A stretch of 17,640 bases of DNA. It comes from Anaerolineales bacterium. GTDB taxonomy: Bacteria; Chloroflexota; Anaerolineae; Anaerolineales; Villigracilaceae. The stretch's first letter is position 1; each line of letters starts with the position of its first letter. The notes under the pieces are model-generated. The model worked only from the letters and a program-made list of their open reading frames with translations, made no database searches and was not told the origin of the DNA. The stretch lies in the NCBI GenBank assembly GCA_016928525.1, contig JAFGKO010000003.1, positions 1 to 17,640 on the forward strand, in the 5' to 3' direction. Position numbers and translations under genes: made by a program. This document shows positions 7,403 to 14,181 of this stretch, piece after piece.

Positions 7403-8252
7403 TAATTGACTTTCCTCCAGTCGGTTTCCGGGTCTTCCAAGTGTTGAGAGAGCGGAATCTGGCGTACGCCTTTCTTTGGTTTTGGCCCACGTTTACTCTT
7501 TGGCTGTGGAGCCGGAGAATCAAACAAACGGGCATCCAGGCGCAAACGAGAGACCAGCTTGACCGGTTTCTTGAGCCGTTGACAGTGTTGTACCAGTACA
7601 ATGGCGGCATAACTGCCATCGCCAACCAGGGTGATCTCCCGCTCTGGTTGCCAGCGCCGTACTTTGTCAATCATGAATTCAGTCCACTGGACAAGGGTCC
7701 GGTGGCGTTTGTTGAGCCTGGCACTGGTCTTCTGTCCTAAAGCCAATACGGTCATAAAGGGTAACGCCCAGGGGCGCTGGCTCCAGGGCACGGGCACCAA
7801 CACGGCCAGACAAATCCAACGGAGACCCAATGCCGTGACTACATGCTCTTTGGTTGACAAGATCGGGTCTCGAAACCAGCCTTTGTGTTTGATCTTCTTA
7901 CCACGTCGCCGTTCCAGGGTTTCATCGATCACCAAGATCAAGGGTATCCCAGCAGGCAAGAAGATCAATATGATCAAGCCCAGTAAGATCTTGCTCACCA
8001 CCCACAGTGACCAACGATCCCGGTTCAACACCCGGTGATACTTGCTGTAGTGCGGATCATCTCCCAGTCCCATCATCCGCAACGCTGCGGTCACCGTGCG
8101 GCGACCAGGGGCCATGATTGTGCCGAAAATGAGAACCATTACCTTTGCAAAAGTCGGTGCTGTGAAAGCAACAGAAAACACGGATAGCAGTTGTATAATC
8201 TCTGGTGATGGGCTTGGCATGGATACCTCCCGGGAATGTAGGTGTGTCAAAC

Positions 8253-8281
8253 TTTACATTACCATAGGTGGTCCATACCTT
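8253..8281 (+). promoter_or_regulatory. Possible outward promoter in the IS end, facing pirin
   Basis: TTTACA (8253-8258, five of six to the -35 consensus) is separated by exactly 17 bases from TACCTT (8276-8281, three of six to the -10, keeping T1, A2 and T6). Transcription would begin near 8288 and reach pirin with a short leader. The -10 is weak, so this is tentative. Confidence 0.3.
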
Positions 8282-8289
8282 CCCATCGC

Positions 8290-8312
8290 CCCCTAAAATG
8301 GGCAAAGTCCAG
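8290..8312 (-). repeat. Right terminal inverted repeat of the DDE IS
   Basis: Ends GGGCAAAGTCCAG on the plus strand and pairs with 6498-6520. The last two bases, AG, now form part of the AGGAGG ribosome site of pirin. Confidence 0.9.
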
Positions 8313-8317
8313 GAGGT
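8313..8317. repeat. Target-site duplication GAGGT, right copy
   Basis: GAGGT directly abuts the right inverted repeat and is followed by AACAAATG, the start of pirin. It forms most of that gene's ribosome site. Confidence 0.85.
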
Positions 8318-8322
8318 AACAA

Positions 8323-9165
8323 ATGAAGAATTTACGCAACATCGAACGACTGATCGAACCGCAATTCGTGATCGAGGGCGCGGGCGTGCTGCTGCGCCGG
8401 TCGATTGCACCGCGCCGCTCCAACGAATTCGACCCCTTCCTGCTCTTCGACCATTTCGCCTTTAACGACCCCAACGAAGGCCCCATCCGCGGCTTTCCCA
8501 CCCACCCGCACCGCGGCATCGAGACCGCGACCTACATGCTGGACGGCTCCGTCCGCCACCGTGACAGTCTGGAGAATATGGGCTCCATCGGCGCAGGTGA
8601 CGTGCAGTGGATGACCAGCGGGCGCGGCATCCTGCACGAAGAGATGCCGCAGCGAGGGCCGAGCGGAAATATCTACGGCTTCCAACTGTGGGTCAACCTG
8701 CCTGCACGCATGAAGATGTCCGCGCCGCGCTACCAGGAGGTCAGCGACAAAACCATTCCGGTGGTGGAGAAAGACGGGCTCAAGATCCGCCTGGTAGCCG
8801 GGACTGTGGACGGTGTCTCTGGCCCCGTGACCGAGATCGCCGCCGCGCCTCTTTACATGGACGTCCAGCTTGCTCCCGGCATCGAATGGACGCTGCCCAC
8901 CCCGGAAGGACATACCGTGGTAGCGTACGCCTTCGAAGGCGAAGGCGTGTTTTCGGGAGAAACCGTTTCATCTGTCACGATGATCAAATACGAGGATGGC
9001 GATCACATTCGGGTCAAAACGGAGAATTCTCCCGTGCGCTTCATGTTGATGGCAGGAGCGCCGTTCAAGGAACCGATCGTGCCATACGGGCCGTTCGTGA
9101 TGAATACAGAAGAAGAAATCCACCAGGCGCTGGCAGATTTACGGGCAGGGACGTTTGTGAAATAA
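8323..9165 (+). CDS. Pirin family cupin protein
   Basis: The 280-residue protein has full bacterial pirin length with two cupin halves. The N-terminal cupin keeps all four metal ligands of the family: H61 and H63 in THPHRGIET, and H105 and E107 in GRGILHEEMP. FDHF and GFPTHPHRG are hallmark segments. Members bind Fe(II), and some act as quercetin 2,3-dioxygenases; the role here is unknown. The ribosome site AGGAGG (8311-8316) is part IS end and part duplicated target, so the insertion rebuilt it and may even have improved it. Before the IS insertions the gene would have followed crtI closely, suggesting it once belonged to the crt transcription unit. NUDIX lies 112 bases downstream on the same strand. 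Confidence 0.93.
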   Translation: MKNLRNIERLIEPQFVIEGAGVLLRRSIAPRRSNEFDPFLLFDHFAFNDPNEGPIRGFPTHPHRGIETATYMLDGSVRHRDSLENMGSIGAGDVQWMTSGRGILHEEMPQRGPSGNIYGFQLWVNLPARMKMSAPRYQEVSDKTIPVVEKDGLKIRLVAGTVDGVSGPVTEIAAAPLYMDVQLAPGIEWTLPTPEGHTVVAYAFEGEGVFSGETVSSVTMIKYEDGDHIRVKTENSPVRFMLMAGAPFKEPIVPYGPFVMNTEEEIHQALADLRAGTFVK

Positions 9166-9200
9166 CCTCGACCCTCATCCTCTTTCGGGGACTTCCCCTG

Positions 9201-9259
9201 CCCCTCTCCCGGTGGTCGAGTAGACGTGATTTTCGTCATATCGAGACCAGGGGGAGGGG
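9201..9259. repeat. Nested palindromic intergenic repeat (REP-like) between pirin and NUDIX
   Basis: CCCCTCTCCC (9201-9210) pairs with GGGGGAGGGG (9250-9259) with one mismatch. Inside it, GGTGGTCGAG (9211-9220) faces TCGAGACC (9241-9248), and GACG at 9223 pairs with CGTC at 9234. The inner GGTGGTCGAGTAG...TCGAGACC form resembles dispersed bacterial intergenic palindromes. There is no T run, so a terminator role is unlikely. Confidence 0.6.
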
Positions 9260-9277
9260 TTCCATTTAGGAGGAAAT

Positions 9278-9745
9278 ATGACACAAGTTTTGCGTGGCAA
9301 ACGCATCGGCAAAAATGGCAGGGTCCGCCTGGGGTGTTCGGCGGTCATTTTCGATGAGGCGCGCGAAAAGGTATTGCTGACCAAACGCGCCGACAACGGC
9401 CTATGGTGCCTGCCCAGCGGCGGCGTGGACCCCGGCGAGTGCGTGGAAGAGACCATCCTGCGCGAGGTGTGGGAGGAGACCGGGCTGACCGTACGTGTGC
9501 GGCGGCTGGTTGGTGTATACAGTGATCCGGATTGGCTGGTCGTGTATCCTGATGATAATGCAGTGCAAATCGTGGCCCTGAGCTTTGAAGCCGAGATTAC
9601 CGCTGGGAAGCCCGGCCTGAGCGACGAAACCAGCGATTGGGGTTATTTCTCGCTCGAGGAAGTGAGCAAAATGGACATGCTATTGAATCATCATATTCGT
9701 ATTCAGGATGCGCTCGAAGGGCAGGTCGCTGCTTTTATAAAATAA
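9278..9745 (+). CDS. NUDIX hydrolase
   Basis: The 155-residue protein has one Nudix domain. The signature G-x5-E-x7-R-E-U-x-E-E-x-G-U is complete: G48, E54, R62 E63, E66 E67 and G69, within SGGVDPGECVEET and LREVWEETGL. The enzyme hydrolyses a nucleoside diphosphate linked to another group using Mg2+; the substrate is not predictable from sequence. The segment NGRVRLGCSAVIFDEAREKVLL precedes the box as the usual first strands. A strong ribosome site, AGGAGG, lies 6 bases before the ATG. It lies after pirin on the same strand, separated by a palindromic repeat, so co-transcription is possible. Confidence 0.93.
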   Translation: MTQVLRGKRIGKNGRVRLGCSAVIFDEAREKVLLTKRADNGLWCLPSGGVDPGECVEETILREVWEETGLTVRVRRLVGVYSDPDWLVVYPDDNAVQIVALSFEAEITAGKPGLSDETSDWGYFSLEEVSKMDMLLNHHIRIQDALEGQVAAFIK

Positions 9746-9847
9746 CTGGCTGTGCGTTGCACCAGACGGATGAGCTAAGACCAATTTAGCGGATATTCTT
9801 TTCGCTTTGAACAAACTCGTTAACATAGTGCGACGCACGTTCGGGAA

Positions 9848-10474
9848 TTACTCTTCCAATTTCCAATCGTAATCCTTCTTTAGAACTGTCGCAGGCACAC
9901 CACCGATCATGATCTTTGAAAGATCGAATTTCTTCGTCACTACACTGCCTATGGCGACGATGACATTGTCCCCTATCACAGACCCCGGCGCGAAGCGGAC
10001 TGCGCTGCCTATGTAGCAATCGCTCCCAATCTGGATATCCCGGTCGGCCACGCCTGCGCCGTGTGTCCAGAACTGCGAGCCAATGCCCGCAATCCAAGAT
10101 CCGTCCCCGAGAACAAACGAACCTGCCACATCGAAATGATGTTTCGAGGTGATCAGCGTATTGGTGCCTATTTGCAAAGAACGGGCATAGTTTTTATCCC
10201 GATATTGTTCCTGCATGGTCCACAACCCGCATGAAAAGGTATTGTGATCCCTGATCGAAGCGCCTTCACCGATCTCCACTTTCATCGGCCCGATGAACAG
10301 GTTGAAAGGGCCAAGCTTACATTTTTCGATGCGCGCTTCTGAGACGGCGATCACGGTCCCAAAACCGATGCACCCGCTGATCTTGTATCCCAGCAGGCGG
10401 TACCCGAGCACGCGCAGGGCATTGATTGGTACAATACTGATGAGAGCCGCCAGAACGAGTTTAACCTTCAGCAT
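9848..10474 (-). CDS. Hexapeptide-repeat (left-handed beta-helix) acyltransferase
   Basis: The 208-residue protein has an N-terminal hydrophobic segment (about 3-28) and then repeated [LIV]-G-x-x-x-x units from about residue 35 to 190, for example IGEGASI, IGTNTLI, LGDGSWI, IGSDCYIGSAV and IGDNVIVAIGSVVTK, ending in IGGVPATVLKKD. This is the layout of sugar O-acetyltransferases (WbbJ/Maa-like). It probably transfers an acetyl or similar group from CoA to a surface saccharide (family knowledge; acceptor unknown). The ribosome site CAGGAGC lies 6 bases before the ATG. It is divergent from the small membrane protein across 44 bases, which must hold both promoters. About 100 bases with no gene separate it from NUDIX, tail to tail. 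Confidence 0.88.
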   Translation of the reverse strand: MLKVKLVLAALISIVPINALRVLGYRLLGYKISGCIGFGTVIAVSEARIEKCKLGPFNLFIGPMKVEIGEGASIRDHNTFSCGLWTMQEQYRDKNYARSLQIGTNTLITSKHHFDVAGSFVLGDGSWIAGIGSQFWTHGAGVADRDIQIGSDCYIGSAVRFAPGSVIGDNVIVAIGSVVTKKFDLSKIMIGGVPATVLKKDYDWKLEE

Positions 10475-10518
10475 GATTTGCTCCTGGATGAAATTCTCGG
10501 TCAGTATACAGTAGAAAG

Positions 10519-10842
10519 ATGCTTATGAAAAGAAATCTGCTTTTGCCTTTTGTCATCCTGGCTTTATTTGGGTTAATACTCTGGTCACCGTGGATCACGC
10601 GAGAAGCCGCCGAGCAGCGCACCGAGCAGGCACTGCTGGAGGCCTGGTCAAATGTGGCCGACGGCTGTGGGATCGATTGCAATGGATGTGGCGCGATCCA
10701 ATCAATGCGTGTGCCCTTCGGCGTGCTGGTCACCCTGGAATATGGATGCGGCATGCTGCCGGCTGACTCGCCCGAATATCACGAGAGAACTCTTGTTTTT
10801 GTCTCCGCCTTTGGCGCAGTGTACGGAATACCAAAGCCATGA
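10519..10842 (+). CDS. Small membrane-anchored hypothetical protein with a cysteine cluster
   Basis: This 107-residue protein is not recognised. Residues 1-24 form a basic start and one hydrophobic helix (signal anchor or uncleaved signal), followed by TREAAEQRTEQALLEAW. A cysteine cluster follows, C-G-I-D-C-N-G-C (C-x3-C-x2-C), with a fourth cysteine in YGCGML. The cysteines probably lie outside the membrane and could form disulfides or bind metal (inference). The start at 10519 (MLMKRN) has only a modest ribosome site, AGAAAG; a second ATG lies two codons on. Its stop overlaps the next start as ATGA, so it is coupled to the methyltransferase, which supports it being a real gene. Confidence 0.75.
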   Translation: MLMKRNLLLPFVILALFGLILWSPWITREAAEQRTEQALLEAWSNVADGCGIDCNGCGAIQSMRVPFGVLVTLEYGCGMLPADSPEYHERTLVFVSAFGAVYGIPKP

Positions 10843-11492
10843 TCGACAGAGAACAAATCCGTCAAAACTATGACCGCATGTCCCGCTGGTATGACTTGTT
10901 CGCGGGCAGCGAGAAGAAATTCACCGAAACCGGGTTGCAAATCCTGGGCGTGAAGACGGGGGAATGCATATTAGAAATTGGTTTCGGGACAGGCCGATCG
11001 CTCGCAACGTTGTCACAGCGAGTGGGTGGCTCGGGTCTTGTGGCAGGGGTAGAGTTATCACCGGGGATGATCGAGGTAGCCCGGAAACGGATGTACCCTT
11101 TTGGGCGTAAACAGGCCAAGGGTACAGAAAGAAGCGTGCAGATGATCCAGGGGGACGGAACGCTGCTATCCTTTGCGTCCAATTCGTTCGATGCCGTTTT
11201 CCTGTCTTTTACGCTGGAACTATTCAATGATGCCGAAATCCCGATCGTGTTGAAGGATTGTCACCGGGTCTTGAAACGCGAGGGGCGGCTGGGTGTGGTG
11301 AGCCTGGCCAAGCAGGATGTGTTGGCCTGTCGCCTGTATGAGTGGGGACATGAGCGTTGGCCTGCCCTGCTGGACTGCCGCCCGATCGAACTACGTAACG
11401 GCCTGGAAGCGGGGGGATTCCGCGTCCAGGCTGCAAAAGTGCAAACAATGTGGGGCTTGCCAGTGGAGATTGCGCTGGGTAGGCCGGTTTAG
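10839..11492 (+). CDS. Class I SAM-dependent methyltransferase (UbiE/MenG-like)
   Basis: The 217-residue protein has a Rossmann methyltransferase fold. Motif I is CILEIGFGTGRSL (about 43-55), the acidic loop is GVELSPGMIEVARKRM, motif II/III regions are MIQGDGTLLSF and SFDAVFLSFTLELF, and a HRVLKREGRLGVV strand follows. The opening IRQNYDRMSRWYDLF is common in UbiE-like and quinone or lipid methyltransferases. The acceptor is unknown. It starts within the stop of the preceding membrane protein (ATGA), so the two are probably made together. Its stop overlaps the stop of the sulfotransferase on the other strand by 4 bases, with no terminator between them. Confidence 0.9.
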   Translation: MIDREQIRQNYDRMSRWYDLFAGSEKKFTETGLQILGVKTGECILEIGFGTGRSLATLSQRVGGSGLVAGVELSPGMIEVARKRMYPFGRKQAKGTERSVQMIQGDGTLLSFASNSFDAVFLSFTLELFNDAEIPIVLKDCHRVLKREGRLGVVSLAKQDVLACRLYEWGHERWPALLDCRPIELRNGLEAGGFRVQAAKVQTMWGLPVEIALGRPV

Positions 11493-12094
11493 TTCGCTTT
11501 TTGACGATAGAGCTTTCTATCGGGAACTGCCAGCATGGCATCCAGGTCATCGGTCAGGCCGAGGAACTCAGCAACGGCTTTGATCTCAGGAGCGGGGTCG
11601 GCCATCAGGGCGTTGTAATCCACGTAGAGGGTTTCCATATTGGGCTGGTTTGCCAGCCAGACGCGCACACGCTTGAGGTGTTCCTGGAACATCTCGGCCA
11701 TCTTCTGGTCGTCCCCCTCGCTCGGTTCACCGCGCCGGATGAGCATCTGCTTCTGAGAAGCAAGGATTTCGGCGATCTCACGCCGCATGAAGATGATTTT
11801 ATATTTGTAGGTCGAGGGCAGGTATTCCAGCAAGGACGAAATGACTTTCACTACTTTACCCTTTGCGTCTTTGACCCAGGAATCGTCGCCGTCTTTCAGC
11901 GCCTTGACCTGCTCCAGCTCAAAATAACCTTTAGGGTTGTCTTCATCGGCGACGCGCAGGTTATCGGTGAAGACTTCCATGCCACCCGCTTCGAGCACTT
12001 TCATCATCATGGAAGTACCAGAGCGCGGCAGGCCAGAGACGATAGTAATCATTGGGTACGATTTTTGGAATCGCTTAAAAATCTCTTTTACCAT
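11489..12094 (-). CDS. Sulfotransferase family protein
   Basis: The 201-residue protein has the PAPS-binding P-loop-like motif SGLPRSGTSM (about 20-29), which holds the 5'-phosphosulfate, and a likely 3'-phosphate segment FMRREIAEILAS (about 102-113). YVDYNALMADP and EFLGL near the C-terminus are family segments. It is expected to be cytoplasmic and to transfer sulfate from PAPS to a hydroxyl; the acceptor is unknown. An ATG at 12052 (MITIVSGLP) is a possible later start. It follows the sulfatase-like gene by 3 bases, as the last gene of the minus-strand cassette, so sulfation and a sulfatase-fold enzyme are encoded together. Confidence 0.85.
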   Translation of the reverse strand: MVKEIFKRFQKSYPMITIVSGLPRSGTSMMMKVLEAGGMEVFTDNLRVADEDNPKGYFELEQVKALKDGDDSWVKDAKGKVVKVISSLLEYLPSTYKYKIIFMRREIAEILASQKQMLIRRGEPSEGDDQKMAEMFQEHLKRVRVWLANQPNMETLYVDYNALMADPAPEIKAVAEFLGLTDDLDAMLAVPDRKLYRQKAN

Positions 12095-12097
12095 TGC

Positions 12098-13636
12098 CTA
12101 TTTTCCTTCGAAGGGGCGATCTGCCTCAGCCATTCTTTGCATCATCTCGTTTTTCATCTGCAGCGCTCCAGCAGGATTTAACGGGTAGAGGTCGTTTAAT
12201 TCTTCCGGATCAGCTTCCAAGTCATACAACTCGAATTGCTGATAGTCAGGATAAATGTAATAGGTCAAACGATAAGGCGCTTTTGTCAGAGAAATGGATG
12301 CACGTGTGAGCTGTCTAAAAGATGAGTTGTTGGCTGCGTCTATCGTAAATATACTTCTCTGATCTTCCTCCACTCCACCTAACCTAGGTAGTGGTTCACC
12401 TTCTGCCCAATCTGGAATGGGCAGTCCTGTCAAATAAGAAATTGTAGGGACAATATCCACTGAGCTAGTATAAGCAAATACATCTTCTCGTTCAGATTGC
12501 CCCGGGCAAGATACAAGCAAAGGGATATGAATTAGTGGCTCGTATAACAACGGTGTCATATGACCTGCTTCGCCCCTCTCAAACATCTCTCCATGATCAG
12601 AAGTGATAATTACATAGCTATCCTCATGTAATCCCGACTCGCGTATGAAAGTAAATAATCGTGCAACTTCATAATCCCAAGAAGCCAGAAACTCATCATA
12701 ACTGTAACGATACCCCAGTAAATCATAATATCCATATTTATAAATGCTCCTGGGATGTAAAGGTTTTTCTACAGGTTCCCAAGCGTTTATGCTTCTAAAA
12801 ATATTTTTGAACTTTTTGGTCGGCCGATATGGGGCATGAGGGGGGTAAAGGTGTAGATAAGTGACAGTAGGAGACTGTATTTCTTGAAGAATGGAAATAG
12901 CACTATTTACCACATTCTCTAATGAAAAATACTCATATGTATCGGTTTCAGGAAAGCCATTAGGGTATCCAAACCTATGAGTGGCTTCGTGGGACTTTCG
13001 ATTATATAAATTAAGTGTTCGAAATATAGAACCTAAAAAAAGCGATGCATCATACCCGACATCATTTCTTACAATATTATCATCAAAACTAGAAAAGGCA
13101 ATTTGCGCATCGTTCTTGAGAATGGATGCATAAAAATCACGATGCAGATCATTGAAAGCATTGCTTGGTATTTGAAAATCTAAGTGCTTTCTGAACTGAT
13201 TTAGGAAAACATTTGCATACCTGTTTTGAGTAAAGCCCAAGGTCTGATATTTTTCAGATAACAAAGCGAATATGTTTTTGTCCGCATGTTGCTTTAGAAC
13301 ACTAGCCCCAAGGGACAAAGCCCGATGAGACCAGGGATATAAACCCGTCAATAAAGATGCTGTTCCTGGAGTTGTAAATCTCCCTGCAGAATAATGGTTA
13401 TGATAAACAATTGCCTTTTCAGCAAAAGCATCCAAATTGGGCATGGTGTTACGCGGATATCCATAAAGTGAAATATTTTCTGCAGAGCAGGCATCAAAGA
13501 CCAAAACGATGATATTTGGCATTTGTGCTCTACTATGACTAGTTAGATTCAATAGAGGCCTTGCTAAATAAGATAGTGAGGCCAAAGATGTTAGCTTTAG
13601 GAAATCACGCCGTGTAAAATAATGCTTGATGGTCAT
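12098..13636 (-). CDS. Tat-exported sulfatase-fold hydrolase or transferase with Thr in place of the formylglycine Cys
   Basis: The 512-residue protein starts with a twin-arginine signal, FTRRDFLKLTSLAS (R9, R10), so it should act outside the membrane. The sulfatase fold is clear: PNIIVLVFDAC with D48, YGYPRNTMPNLDAFA, SLLTGLYPWSH, and the metal site TSDHGEMFERGEAGHMTP. The catalytic motif, normally C/S-x-P-S-R, reads T88-T-P-G-T92: no Cys or Ser for formylglycine and no Arg. Thr nucleophiles are known in related phospho-transferases and phosphodiesterases, so it may act on phosphoester rather than sulfate ester bonds (inference). It is coupled to the membrane protein upstream (2-base gap). 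The gene is visibly more AT-rich than its neighbours and has a broken paralogue at 16122-16696. Confidence 0.85.
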   Translation of the reverse strand: MTIKHYFTRRDFLKLTSLASLSYLARPLLNLTSHSRAQMPNIIVLVFDACSAENISLYGYPRNTMPNLDAFAEKAIVYHNHYSAGRFTTPGTASLLTGLYPWSHRALSLGASVLKQHADKNIFALLSEKYQTLGFTQNRYANVFLNQFRKHLDFQIPSNAFNDLHRDFYASILKNDAQIAFSSFDDNIVRNDVGYDASLFLGSIFRTLNLYNRKSHEATHRFGYPNGFPETDTYEYFSLENVVNSAISILQEIQSPTVTYLHLYPPHAPYRPTKKFKNIFRSINAWEPVEKPLHPRSIYKYGYYDLLGYRYSYDEFLASWDYEVARLFTFIRESGLHEDSYVIITSDHGEMFERGEAGHMTPLLYEPLIHIPLLVSCPGQSEREDVFAYTSSVDIVPTISYLTGLPIPDWAEGEPLPRLGGVEEDQRSIFTIDAANNSSFRQLTRASISLTKAPYRLTYYIYPDYQQFELYDLEADPEELNDLYPLNPAGALQMKNEMMQRMAEADRPFEGK

Positions 13637-13638
13637 AG

Positions 13639-14181
13639 CTATCCGCCAAAAAGATTTCGCACAATAACCACTATCAAACCTAATAAACCAAGGGGGATGT
13701 ATAAAAAGGAAAACACGGTAAACCGCTCAACAAAGGAAACAAGAGACACCTGTAATTGGTAAACAAAGTGGAAAAGAAGACTCAAAGTGACTATCGTGAG
13801 AATCAGTATTCCAATCCATAAGAAGAAAAACTCCTTATCGGGAAGTTCATAACCTAATATAGCTTGGTATCGTATAAAAGCGATACTTCCTATAAAAACA
13901 ATTATGAACCCTTTGTAAGAAAAGCCATCTCGAAGCCAAGACATTGGTAAAAAGAAGCTTAAAATCAGCAGGCCCACAAGTATCAGGGAACTTTCCAAAA
14001 ATGCAAATGCCATCATATAAGAAAAGATGGCAAATACTTCCACAAAAGCATAACGCATTGTAATTGACGGAAGCACAAAAAAGAAACCCCGTATCGACCA
14101 GCTAAAGACAGCAAATAGAATTACGCTTGAGACAATAAAAACATCCTTCCTTTCAGGTAAGCGTTTTCTAAAGATATCCAA
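13639..14181 (-). CDS. Polytopic membrane protein of unknown function
   Basis: I do not recognise a family. The 180-residue protein has a basic N-terminus (MDIFRKRLPERK) and about five hydrophobic helices, near residues 14-34, 45-62, 63-78, 89-107, 118-142 and 152-176, some of which may merge; the loops are short. Its start overlaps the end of the phosphodiesterase gene by 14 bases and its stop is 2 bases before the sulfatase-like gene, so it is translated as part of the cassette. It is AT-rich like the next gene. By position it could anchor or supply substrate to the exported sulfatase-fold enzyme, but nothing in the sequence proves this. Confidence 0.78.
   Translation of the reverse strand: MDIFRKRLPERKDVFIVSSVILFAVFSWSIRGFFFVLPSITMRYAFVEVFAIFSYMMAFAFLESSLILVGLLILSFFLPMSWLRDGFSYKGFIIVFIGSIAFIRYQAILGYELPDKEFFFLWIGILILTIVTLSLLFHFVYQLQVSLVSFVERFTVFSFLYIPLGLLGLIVVIVRNLFGG

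Larger units (their letters stand above)
7050..7410 (+). mobile_element. 361-bp gene-less element with IS200/IS605-type end hairpins (PATE-like), nested in the DDE IS
   Basis: TGACTTT occurs at both junctions (7046-7052 and 7407-7413). Deleting the 361 bases between equivalent points gives back an uninterrupted transposase frame, so the limits are known to within 7 bases. Each end has an 8-bp stem hairpin: 7069-7087 (CCACTACC TTT GGTAGTGG) and 7384-7402 (CCACCGCC AAA GGCGGTGG). The right end reads TTGAC after its hairpin and the left flank is TGAC, which fits the ISDra2 pattern of cleavage after TTGAT/TTGAC, without a long target duplication. No ORF inside has a recognisable domain. It is best explained as a non-autonomous palindrome-associated element moved by an IS200/IS605 transposase in trans. 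Confidence 0.82.
6432..8220 (-). pseudogene. DDE transposase, broken by a 361-bp insertion and an in-frame stop
   Basis: The N-terminal part runs from an ATG at 8220 (preceded by GGGAGGT) to about 7411; the C-terminal part continues from 7049 in another frame. With 7050-7410 removed, the junction reads DWRKVTLYGKE and the frame joins perfectly. Motifs are VIDETLERRRGK and VGDGSYAAI (two catalytic aspartates) and NIEVTFEELRAFLG followed by ETQRQWSD (catalytic glutamate region). It resembles the DDE_5/IS701-like group from memory, but I cannot fix the family. A TGA at 6854-6852 replaces what is usually a tryptophan (ALRW-x-EVTFEE). After SACYSP the frame runs through the inverted repeat and out of the IS, stopping only at 6434-6432. 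Two independent lesions make it non-functional. Confidence 0.9.
6498..8312 (-). mobile_element. DDE-transposase insertion sequence (1815 bp; 1454 bp without the nested element)
   Basis: The ends are imperfect 23-bp inverted repeats at 6498-6520 and 8290-8312, matching at 21 of 23 positions and starting CTGGACTTTGCCCA. A 5-bp direct repeat GAGGT lies immediately outside both (6493-6497 and 8313-8317), as expected for a target-site duplication. The element carries one transposase gene, now broken, and a nested element. It landed in the ribosome-binding region of pirin, separating that gene from whatever drove it upstream. Confidence 0.92.

Noticed and set aside
8194..8199. Perfect TATAAT on the plus strand
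   Set aside because: It lies inside the transposase coding region and has no -35 at suitable spacing; probably chance.
8332..8913. Minus-strand open frame of 193 residues
   Set aside because: Antisense to pirin, which has all its metal ligands.
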